Assembly (NCBI GenBank): GCA_001910725.1
Contig: MJGA01000009.1
Span: forward strand, 992,001 to 1,056,000
DNA length: 64,000 nucleotides
Direction: 5' to 3'
DNA from: Phanerodontia chrysosporium
Lineage: Eukaryota > Basidiomycota > Agaricomycetes > Polyporales > Phanerochaetaceae
Position 1 is the stretch's first letter, and every line of letters begins with the position of its first letter. Below the pieces are notes generated by a model. That model made no database searches and was not told the DNA's origin. It worked only from the letters and a program-made list of their open reading frames with translations. This document shows positions 35,300-45,843 of this stretch, piece by piece. Made by a program: the position numbers and the translations under genes.

Positions 35300-36825
35300 A
35301 ACTCTCTAGGTTTACTGTCAGCGCAGCATTGGGCAAACGCCTCCTTTTACGAGATCGACGTTCATGTACGAGCTAGTGCTTGGTATCCCGACCTTCAGCT
35401 GGGATGCTCCTTACCCGAACAAGGCGGACTTCGAATTATCGAATATGATATGGACATGTGAGTCGTCCTGTACTACTCAATCAAAAAACCGACGTGCATC
35501 GTATCGAGCCAGATGGTCAAACCTGTTCGTGTGTTGTCACCGACGTTTACCTTGTCTCGTATCTTATTCTCTTGTATCCTCCTAAGCGACCTATAACACA
35601 CGAGAACACTAGTGGCTGCCTCATGAGCTCGCTGTGGATGTTCAGCCGTTTCAGAAACTGCTTAGAGCTACCTCCGGATACCGTACTACGGCGATTCAGC
35701 TCACTACCAGTCGAATTGGTGCTTAGAGCGAATGATAATAGGACTTGAGCTTATCGACAATTCGCGGTGCTAAATGAGTAAGATTATTGTGCATGCAGAA
35801 CTCGCATAGCTTACGCATTCAGTCCCTATGCCTGTCACTCCTGGCGCAACCTTCTTTGGGCTCTGGTGCTTCCGCGGTACTAAGTCGAATGCTTCATATC
35901 ACGCCCAGATCGTCTTCAAACGTCCGGTGTCTTCAAGCGTCCGGAGAGTCCAATGCCACAAAGTCGAACCCTGGTCTGGACGAAGAGCAGAAGTATCCCT
36001 GTTTGTCGTAACTTCGGTGCTCAGAAATAATTGTATATTGGGATATTACCGTTTGAGCTCAATATCACGGTATCGAGCAAGCCTGCGCCTGGTATCCATT
36101 GTCCCCACTTCCACGAGCCTGGAGTGGAAGTACATAAAGCGATACTGAACCATGAGATTGACCGCACTCCGGGTTTGCCACTATCGCGAGAAAAGAAAAG
36201 TCACCACGCGCTTGCCCATGCACGCGACGTCAACGCAGCATACGTACCGTGTGAAGCCTGACACCTGCAACCCGCGTCCAGTGACGCCTTCAAGGCGACA
36301 CGCTGAGCACTAGTAGACGTCAGTACGACGCACCAGGCACGACGAGTGTGCACACGACCGGCATGTCCAACAGCGTTGGTCAGCCCTGTGCGCGAGGGCG
36401 AGCGCTCCGTCGCGTGCATCTACGCGGTGCCAGCTGCCAAAGACGCTTCCGCGCCCAGGTGACGGACATCGGTGCGTGCAGCCATAGCCAGAGAAGTACG
36501 AGAGTGTCTAACTGCAGATGGCACGATATGGCAGCCTTGCAGAAGCGCAGCGGCGGTGCAGTTACGGCACGCGCAACGGAGGCACCTACGTACGTCCACC
36601 GTATCGCAGCACGTGACACACTCGCCATCCCGCTCCCAAGAGAAAGAGTGCAAAGTTCGTGATGCATTGCTTGTATTCTCATGAAGCGTGATGGATGCTG
36701 ATTGTACACATTAGCTCTAGCAAAAACGCCTAAATGAAATGTAATAACGATACAATATGATGATGGACTGCGGGGTATGGTGTGACGGCCCTCCGAGCAC
36801 GCAAGACTGCATCACCCGCGCGCGC
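35300..36825. other. Gene-poor spacer between CYP-5 and MET30
   Basis: About 1.5 kb between the converging ends of CYP-5 and MET30. No gene, RNA or clear repeat can be supported. Confidence 0.4.
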
Positions 36826-39660
36826 TCACCCACTGAAGCTCCAGATCCGGACGTCGCCATCGTCCGAGCCAGACACAATCTTGTCCTCGCCGAGCGCGAC
36901 GCACGTCACCGCCCCGCGGTGCCCGACAAGCGTCGCCATGCAGCGCCCTCCTCACGCACCCACACCTGTAACACGACAGTTAGCAATGTGCCATATCATA
37001 TACAGAATACGCGCATACCTTAATCGTTCGGTCATGACTGCCACTCACAAGCCGGAGCTTGTCGCTCGCGACGGCCCACACGCCCTCGATGTGCCCGAAC
37101 AGCGTCTGCGTCGCCTTGCCCGTGTCGAGGTCCCACACCTTGACCGTGTTGTCGAGGCTCCCCGAAATGAGCACCGGCTTCGCGCGGCTCGTGACGCTCG
37201 GCGCACGCTGCGCGTCCGCGGCGCCCGCCGCTGCTGCACGCGCGCGCTCGCGACCCTGGGCGTCCTCGGCGTGCTCCGCATGGTGCATGATGACGCGGGA
37301 CGTCGCCGCGGCGCCGGCGTCCGCGCGCGGGCCAAACGGCTGTGTCTCAGCGAGGTGCGTCGTCGAGCGTGCCTCGCGCGCCTGCGCCGCGCCGCTCGCC
37401 TCGGGCTTCTCCTGCGGCGGCTCGGACGCAGCGTCTTCGCACGCCTCGTCGACCATGAGAAGCTTCAGGCTCTGCACCTGGCCCACGTGCCCCGTGAACT
37501 GGCGGAGGCACGTCCGCTTGGCGAGGTCCCACAGCCGGATGGTGCCGTCATCCGAAGCGGAGAACAGCATCTTGCCAGGGTCGATGCAAGGTTTCGAGCA
37601 CTCGCCCTTCAGGGTGGACACGGTTCTGTCGGGCACAGAACTCTGGCACGAACCGAACGACGCGTCGTTCGAGTCCCATAGCTGCACGGAGTTGACCCAG
37701 TCGCGGTGCCCTCGGAGTGTAAAGCACTCGCCGGTGCGGAAGTTCCACACCTTGACCGTAGTGTCGACGCTCCCGCTGGCGAGAACGTTGGAGTCAAAGT
37801 TGAGGCAGACTACGCCTTCCGTGTGGCCTTCGAGGACACGGAGGCACTTGCCTGTCCGCCAGTCCCAGACACGCATCGTGTGGTCCATGCTACCGGTGAT
37901 GAGCTTTGCCTCGTCGAACTGAAGAGCCCGCACGGCCCGAGTATGACCCGTCAGGCAGTGGATCTCGCGTCCCGTCTCGAGGTTCCATACGCGAGCGGTG
38001 CGGTCGTACGAACCAGTGATAAGGATGGGGAAAGCCGGATGAGTGAGGGTTTCGCTAAACTGCAAGCACATCACGCCATCGGTATGCCCCGATAGCGTGC
38101 GCACTGTACATCGTCCGCGGCGCCAGTTGCGTTCAATCGTAAGTCGCTCGCAATAGACGTCCTTCCATGGGCGTGTCACGGCATTACAAGGCGGGGGCTC
38201 ATTGGGGGCCAGAAGGGGGTTGTGGGCTGGCGATAACGACGTATCAGCATCGCGACACGACGAAGAAGATGGCTCTGGCGTCGGAGTATCCTGGAAAACT
38301 TCTGGACCTTCCGACCTTTGTCGTTTGAAAGGTGGTTGGTGCTCCGTCTGCACAAGTTCTGTGTCACGTTTGCGCTTTGGCTCCGGCATCGGAAGCGGAG
38401 AGGGGCTGGTCGTGGGGGAAGGGAAACGGGGCACCCGTCGTTTCTCGAGGATGGGCAGTCCCCAGCCACACTTGAGGCACTTCTGCCCGATGTGCTGCTC
38501 GCAGATACCTCGCCAGAGGATGTCGTCGTCGGCGAGAGCCTTCCACCGTTTGCTCACCTGAGCAGCACGGCAGAGGGATTGAGCGTCGAGATAGCCGAGG
38601 ATCTTCAGGGAGACCTCGCTTGGTAGGACGGTGAAGGGATCGATGCGGATAAGATGCGCGAGCTGCTCGCTTAGGAGTGACAATTGTGAGAAGCAGCACA
38701 TGGTCAGGAGGCCATGGAGGATGAGTGCGCGTCGGGGATGCGGCGACGAGGAAAAGTTGGACCATATCGCGCTCACTGCGCTGCGCTCCTCGACCGGAAG
38801 TGCGTCAAGAGCCTATATGAAACAAGCGGGTCAGTAACTGCTGCCTGAACTGCATCCAGGAACATGCGCCGAGGCTCGCTCTATCTGCGCAGGCCGTCAG
38901 GGTCGCGACCACGGGCAAGTATCGTCCATGGCCCCATCCAGCCTTCCGTAGATCGAATTCACAAATGGGACGCAACAGAGGCCGAATATGATGCTAGGGC
39001 TTTTCCACATGCACGCGATGATTGCAGTGTCGTGCGCCTGTCCAGTCGCGTGCGTGCAATATCGAGAACGCCCGCACGTCTGGTGCCTCTAGGACGCCCC
39101 GAAGGGCGGCCGACAGTGCAGTGCCCGGGTATATGCGCTGACAGACGTGGAGGAGCCCTAGATCCGTGTGGCAGACCCTGATAGTGCGCCGACAACCCAG
39201 AGCCCGAGCGGCGGGCACGCCTGCCAAGCGGGACGGCCGGCAAAGGGGCACCCAGAGACCAGACAGACGCAGGGGATAGAGAGGGAGAGCTACTCACCTG
39301 CTGGAGCTTGAGGTTCGTCCCCTCATCGGCCATGCGCTGATGGCGCACGCAGAGCTTCCGGCCTGGCGGCGGGGTGAGGTGCGGGGCGTACGCCGGGACG
39401 TGGTGGACCTCCTCGGACTTGCGGGTGGAGTCGAGGGGCTCTGGGGAGAGGATGGGGGCCTCGAAGGCGGCGACGGGGGGCGTGGAGGGCGGGAGAGGGC
39501 TTGGGGAGCGGGATGCAGGGGCCTTTGCGAGCTTGGGGGCGGGTAGGGTGTCGCAGACATAGCCGGAGAGCGAGGAGGAGGACGAGGAGGCCATTGACCT
39601 CGAGGAATGGGAGAAAGAGGACGAGGAGAAGGACGATGGCGAGGACCGTCCGCGATGCAT
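36826..39660 (-). CDS. MET30: F-box/WD40 SCF adaptor, MET30/sconB type
   Basis: From ATG at 39660 a Ser-rich leader is followed by CVRHQRMADE and, after an intron, LDALPVEERSAVSAIWSNF. The F-box is IDPFTVLPSEVSLKILGYLD with AAQVSKRWKALADDDILW. The conserved KCGWGLPILEKRR and RPWKDVYCERLTIERNWRRG lead into WD repeats (RTLSGHTDGVMCLQF, YDRTARVWNLETG, MDHTMRVWDWRTG, VDTTVKVWNF, DDGTIRLWDL, LDNTVKVWDL, HDRTIKVW). This is the sulphur-metabolism ubiquitin adaptor of yeast and moulds, acting with SKP1-cullin on the sulphur regulator. A low-complexity Ala-rich insert sits between blades 5 and 6. In the last blade one base appears missing at 36943-36948; with the frame as written the protein would stop early. 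Error is likely, as the gene is generally essential. Confidence 0.92.
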
Positions 39661-40057
39661 GGTTTATTTGGCGGGTCAACGGTTGTGAGCAAGCTCAAGC
39701 CGTCTCGAATTGCCAAGGTCGCGCTACCGCTGCGAGAGATCACGTCTTCCTTATGTCAGCACTATCACGCCCCTCAGTCACGTGCACCCGCAAAAAGTAC
39801 AAAAAATCATTTCGTGGTAATTATGACAACATGGCTGCGAGCTACAGAGGCAAATCATCATCATACGTGCATCGTCGACATGTATACAATGTGGCGCATC
39901 GTCGTGCTGGTGCACCACCCAGCCGAGCCGCGCCGGGACGGTCCTGGAGCACGTACAGCAGCAGTGAGTGAGGACGAGGCCAGGCACAGGAAAACACATC
40001 ACGAGCAATAATAAACGCAGCATCGTCTCACTCATCCTCGTCCGTGCCGCCCGCCGG
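39661..40057. other. Spacer between MET30 and GSK3
   Basis: About 400 bp upstream of MET30 and downstream of GSK3. An imperfect GTATGATGATGATTTG-like AT-richer stretch lies near 39850. No gene recognised. Confidence 0.4.
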
Positions 40058-41720
40058 TCAGTCCAGAGTAATCCGCATTTGCTCCAGTGGTATCGGCTGG
40101 AAGTTGTCCAGGAAGATGTTGCGGGAGGCCAGCTCCGCCTCGCAGTGTGATGGCACCAGCGTCCGGATGAGGTCGGGGCGGACAGACAGCTCTGCAACGA
40201 ACACGCGGACCAAGCGCGAAGCACACGCACGCAAAGACGTCAGCCATCTGCACACTCGCGACACCAGAAAGACGCGCAACACAGCGCTTCGCGACTCACC
40301 CTCCCGTGTAAAGTTGAAAAGCGGAGGGAACTCCTTCCCGTTCGGCATCTTCGCACCCTCCTGGCGCAGCTCGTCGAAGAACGGGTGGCACATGGCCTCG
40401 ACTGCACTCAGACGCGCCTCAGGAGTGTACTCGAGCAGTTTCGACACCAGGTCAATCGCTTCCGGCGCTGTGCGCGGGCGGAAGACCTGGAAAAACGTCA
40501 GCGATCTCGCCACACGGACCGTCGACAGCACTTGCCTTGGAGAACGGATGAGGCTTGATCTGAGGGAACTTGTGTTCCATGTAGTTCGGGTTCATGGTCT
40601 TGATCTGCTCACGCGACGGCGTGCCGAGCACCTTGATAATCTCGACGAGCTGGTCAATGCCGCTCTCGCCTGGGAACAGGGGCTGACCCAGCATCAGCTC
40701 GGCCATCACGCAACCAGTCGACCAGATATCTGTTCAAGGCTAGATGAACGGGCGTAGCCATCACGTGTGTTAGAATTGACGCACCAATGTTGGTGGTGTA
40801 GTTCGTCGCGCCAAAGATCAGCTCAGGCGCGCGGTAGTACCGCGAGCAAATGTAGCTGACGTTGGGCTCGCCAGCGACAAGGATCTTCGCTGAGCCAAAA
40901 TCGCACAACTTGAGCACGCCCGTTGACGGGTTCAAGAGCAGGTTCTGCGGCTTGATGTCACGATGGCAGATGCCGACAGAGTGGATGTACATGAGCGAGC
41001 GCAGCAGCTGATACATGTACAGCTTGATTTGCAGCATAGGCATCGGTTGCTTGAGCTTCGCGTAGTGGCGGCTCGCCCGGTAAACTGTCTCGGGGACATA
41101 CTCGAGCACGAGGTTGAGGTACACTTCGTCTTTCTTTGACGGAGCGACGTGAATACCCGTGATCCGGCACCACCAAGTGTGAGACTCACCTTGTCCCCAT
41201 TGGAGTAGAAGAAAGCCTTCAGATCAACGACGTTCGGGTGAGAAACGAGACGCATGATTTGGAGCTCGCGGTTCTGTCGTGGGCGCGATGAGGGCAGGCG
41301 ATCTCTCGCGATCGAAGTGAGCACGCACCTTGAACCGCTTGTCCTGCAGGACCTTCTTGATAGCAATGTCTGGGTTGCCCGGCTCGTCAAGGAGTCGTGC
41401 CTGGAAGACGATACCGAAGGAGCCATTTCCTATGACCTTGCAGTTGGTATAGGAGAGGTCCTTCTGCTCGCCAGTCTTGCCGTCGGAGGCGACAACCTTG
41501 ACGACCTTGCGAGGATCATCGACGGCTAGGAGTGGAAGAGGGTCAGCGTGGTGCTTGGTGCGCTGCGACATGGGCAAACAGAGGGAGAGGTGGCAGAAGG
41601 CGTTCTGAGTGGAGGAGGCCGGCCAGATTTGGAATTGGGGACGGCTTGACGGTTCGGAGTCAAATTGAAAGAGTACATACGGGAGATCTTCACGCCATTT
41701 ATGGGACCGTGGGTTGCCAT
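40058..41720 (-). CDS. GSK3: Glycogen synthase kinase 3 (GSK3/shaggy family)
   Basis: The chosen ATG at 41720 gives [13 protein letters not shown], then an intron of about 180 bp joins to [20 protein letters not shown] second ATG at 41571 lies within that intron and gives a less likely start. Kinase landmarks are the Gly loop GNGSFGIV, the Lys in [12 protein letters not shown], the catalytic [14 protein letters not shown], the activating-Tyr segment [12 protein letters not shown] and STGCVMAEL. The C-lobe ends [15 protein letters not shown] at 40058. The protein is about 395 residues, normal for the family. It phosphorylates primed Ser/Thr sites in signalling, morphogenesis and metabolism. 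One intron (40487-40535) has a GC donor. All joins keep frame. Confidence 0.95.
40487..40535 (-). other. GC-AG intron in GSK3
   Basis: The exon ends in codons for HPFSK; the intron begins GCAAGT and ends TTCCAG. The next exon reads [13 protein letters not shown], which is continuous with the family. Length 49 nt. A GT donor in the same frame is not available. Confidence 0.85.
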
Positions 41721-43784
41721 TTGGGAGTAAGAACGTGGAGGATGTTACGGACGCAGGCTGGAGGGCGACGCGGGAGGCGTTATATGAGCTTCGTGCGGCA
41801 ATAAAGAATCGGATTTCGTTCACAACGTCGAGTGGTTTGCAGACGAGGCGCGCTCTGCAAGCGTTGAGTGGCAGCAGACGACACCAGGAGGATGTCGTGG
41901 AGAGGAGCTTGGAGAACGAGGAGGTGGAAGGGGAAAGAGCGGGGTCTGGTGATCACATTCGCAAAACAGCGGCCAAACACTGGCACCGCCGCCAAGTTCC
42001 GTCGAAAAATGCGGCATTCCACACTCGCTCTCGCTTGCTCATTGTTCTCCGTTGCCACCGCCGCCTCCCGAGCCCTGCTTTTCCACGAAAATCCTGCGGC
42101 GAGGGGCTGCCCCTGCATCGCACGGGCGGGGGCGTCGGGCGAGGGCCATCTTACTTAATTTGGGCATCCAATAGGCGCCCATGCGCACGACCCCGCCAGA
42201 GGCCTTCAAAACCGTCCACCTGCGCTGTCTCGCTCTGCGACGCTGCAGACGACGCCGAAGACACAGCCAGCGACGGTGTCGAGGGCCCGCGACACGCCCA
42301 GGGCGAACCGCGCCAGGGCTGGTGGTCCAAGCGCGCACGCCCGCTGGCGGTGCACAGCATTTTCCCCACGTTCAATTGACTTGCCACTTGCGAGCCCCCT
42401 TTTCGCCTCCGTTCGCCGTCCTGCATTGACCGCAAAGGGTTGCGCAGTACGGCGACGTGGCTCTCTGGTGCCACCGCCGCTGCCAACAACCTCTGGTTGG
42501 CCCGCGGTACCCTGGGTATCGCTGCATTTGCCCACGCGATAACCTGCCTGTACCGCCTGACACGTCCACGCACCCAAAACTCGTATCCTGGACTGTTCCG
42601 AGCCGCCTTTTATGGTCTAGCTCTGATAAAGCCCCTTCAAAGTGGTGCAAAGGTTCCAGGGGAGCAGCACCGTCTTCGGGGTTGCGACAAGCTTCAGACG
42701 GGTTGCCTTGGTGCGACCAATGCGCACCCTGCAGGTAGCTATTGTCTGGATATTCGCTGCGGTCGTCGCCTGAGCAGCCACTACAGGTCAGGTCAACTCT
42801 GCGTCGGAGCTTGCTCCCGGAGGAGGGATTCGCAGCGGGGCCGCGCACACCCAGGTCAGCTGAGGCCGAAGGGGTGGCCCCTTCTCGAACAACAACTGTA
42901 TCGCGGCAGTGCGCCGTGTCGCCGCATCGAACCTATCTAGGTATCTTGTGTACTCACCTCAGGATCTCGTCCTCCTGCAATTCCGAATTGCTGACACTGC
43001 GGCTCCGTCATACTGCGCCGAAATCGATACCTCTACTACGGCGTACAGCGGGCCCGCAAGGATTGGTCTGTCTCGGACTTTAGTCTCTTGCTGAGCAACA
43101 ATCGACTGCACGTTGTCAGTTAGAGTTGGCGCGGATCCTCTCAGAAGCTTGACACAAAGCCGTGACCCCCGACTGTGTCCCACGTCCGCACGCTATCGGT
43201 AGCTAGATGTTTGTCTATGCTTATATTTTCGCGTAAGCTGCTAGTCAATCACATTTTTGGCCTGCCTTGCCTATTACGTCCTATCCCTACGTAGGAATAG
43301 ATCATGGTCGGCGCGAGCCCAACAGGCGTACACGTAAACCGCATCACGAACAACAGGTGGGGTCTCGTGGTATTTCATGCTTGAATATGTCCATAGTATT
43401 ATCAGCGCCCTTGGCGTGGCCTAGGTCGCGTCTTCATTCTGGTCCGCAGCTGGTCGCCTATTCGAACTCGTCTATAATGATATGAGTCGTTCCGCAAGGA
43501 AGACCACCGCCCTGAATGAGTCTCCTCAGTTGACCTGCTCTTGTAGCTCGTAACTTGCTAGTGTTCCTCTCTCATCGTGTCAAGATGGCCAGTCTTCGCG
43601 CGTTCGGCGGTCTTCGGGGTCCTTCTTACTTTGGGCGTCTATCAGAAACGCTGCGGCCATCGGCTCGGAGTGTGCCGCACGGTCCTCTTTCTCAAGTCAC
43701 GGTATGTTCGCGTATGACCCTTGCGCATTTCATCCTCGGGTTTTGACCAGTGCGTTCTGTAGGCAGCCTTTTGTGATAGGGACC
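41721..43784. other. Divergent spacer between GSK3 and F-box C
   Basis: About 2.1 kb. The part nearest GSK3 (41,800-42,400) is GC-rich and open in several frames, but no frame shows a recognisable protein or convincing splice pattern. It must include the GSK3 promoter and leader. Confidence 0.4.
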
Positions 43785-45668
43785 ATGTCTCTCGGGATTT
43801 CTGTCGAACCTGTTTTGCATCAGGTTGAAACAGACCGAAGCAAACATTGCCCGAGCCACTGGCATCTCGAATCCCTCGGGATCTTACAGCGGCTACCCCT
43901 CGAGATTCTCGAAGGCATTCTGCTCCATTGCGACGCTCTTACTATCGCTCGATCTCAAAGAGTAAGTCTCGTTCACGCCAAATTGCTGTATGCCAGCTAA
44001 GCTTGTTACCTCATCCTCTAGCTCTCCCGAGCGTTCCACGAGATCGTCAAGACATCCCTCGCTCTGCAGTTCAAAATCGAGTGCTTCCTAGCGGATGTCG
44101 TCGAATCGCCCGCCGGACATTCTTTGGGTCTGCAAGAGCGTCGGCAGGCCGTGCGGCGGTGGCGCAAGGCCTGGGGCCGGCTGCATTGGTCCGAGAAACA
44201 CACGATACCCTTCCGGACACGCCAGATGATCGACTCCGCGCTATGCGTACACTACACCGTGCTCGGGGACGCGTTTGTCGGTGAAGCGGGCGCGTTTCAG
44301 TTCGTCCGTCAGTCGTCAGAACTCCGACGCGTCCAAGCTGAGCGGTGGGAAATCCGCGGCCTGCCGGAGCTGGTCAAGCCCGAGGCATGGACGTTCGACG
44401 TCTCTCAAGACGTCCTTGCCATGCTGCAAATGTATGTATGACAGAGTCTCCTTTGCAATCGTAGCAGCTGACGCTCTACACTTCCCGCAGAGTTGACGGC
44501 GCAGCTGAGGTCAACGTGTGCTTCTTTTCGTGCAAGACTGGAAAACATTATCAAAACCGAGGTCCGTACAAGATGTCCTTGATGGTGCATAACTCCATCT
44601 TCCGGAGTGAACTCGATGACTGGGATTTCAACATTCGACTATTCGGTGACATAGTCAGCCTTTTGGTCTCCCACGGGCCAGCGAAGACGAGCCACATCGC
44701 GAACTCTACCTACTCAACTGGAAAACGCGAGAGATCATATTGGTGAAGTAACCTTTGTCAATGCTATAGGGCGCAATGACACTTATGCAATGTATTAGGA
44801 GCTGTACTCGGAGCCCAGCCATCGGGTCGCGTTGCAAGACCTCGGCTTTCTCGATCGTGACCACATTCTCTGCGGTGGTACAGGAGAGGACACCAGCTGT
44901 ATTGCTGTCATACACTATCGCACCCCGCCACAGCAACGGATGAGCTTTGAGGATTTCATAGACCGGAACGCGAAGCTAGTTCTCCGCCTCCCACCGCTGG
45001 CCCCGGACGTCGACTTCCACTTTCTCCACATCTGCTCCAGCCCGCGCTTCTCGTACACGAGCGACTCTGGCCTGTTCCGCCCGGCACGCACGGAGCCCGT
45101 CATCCTCGTCGATCTCGGCCTGAACTCAGGCGGCATCGTGCGCCTCTACAACCTTATCATCCCGTCGCACGTGGTCCGCTCGCGCCTGCACGACCCGACA
45201 CTAGAGAGCTGCGTTGTGCCGTGGGACGCCTGGGGCCGCAAGAGCCGCCTCTTCGAGCTGCCGCTCGACCGCTTTGGCCAGGTCTCGGGCTCGCAGTATC
45301 TCGTGGCGTCGGACGTGCACATTGGCCATCACCAACTACGCCGCCATGAGCGCCTCGTCCTCTGCGACTTTGCGCCGCTTCCTGTTCTGTTGCACAGTGC
45401 TGCTGAAGAGGGCGCAGAGATCGTGCAGGAGCCCTCCTGCGCCGTAGCTGAGAAGGGCACGTGGGCACAAGACATTGTTACTGCGGCTCCGTACCGGGTG
45501 ACGGTGTCCGATATTCCTGTCACTCGCCAAGACCAAGTCATCCTCATGCAGGACGGGATCATCAATATAGCGTTTTCGGAGCACGGTTTTGTGGCGAAGT
45601 ACGTTCTCACATTATCTCAGCAATTAGAGCGACGGTTGAAGGCGTTCTCCGCATTACAGCAGCTTTGA
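43785..45668 (+). CDS. F-box protein C, dispersed paralogue of A and B
   Basis: From ATG at 43785 the product has ILQRLPLEILEGILLHCDAL (F-box), then after an intron at 43962-44021 LSRAFHEIVKTSLALQFKIECF. Shared segments follow in the same order as in A and B: RRWRKAWGRLHWSEK, QDVLAMLQM, a FFSCKTG segment, LLNWKTREIIL, then DLGFLDRDHILCGG, GIVRLYNLIIP and the end VILMQDGIINIAF. A shift of one base is needed near the GGGCCA at 44674-44679 to join SLLVSHG to LYLLNWK. It lies about 17 kb from A and B on the opposite strand. A substrate-recruiting SCF role is inferred from the F-box; the target is unknown. Confidence 0.68.
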
Positions 45669-45843
45669 CTTCTACGCCTTCTGAAGAAGCGGCAAGCTCC
45701 TGTGTAGATGATTGAACAACATTGCATATTGCCTGTATAACCGAAAACATGGTACAGCTACTCGTGGAATGTAAATTCTCGAACCGGAAGGTACAGTCCT
45801 AATCAAGCTAAATAAGCGGGTTTGCGGCGGTGTCTGAGAATCC

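Noticed and set aside
36782..37922. Plus-strand open frames opposite MET30
   Set aside because: They are shadows of the WD-repeat coding strand, which has unmistakable motifs.
42151..42848. Possible small genes in the GC-rich spacer before F-box C
   Set aside because: Several frames stay open on both strands at once, as expected from base composition, and none has a convincing start, splice pattern or motif.
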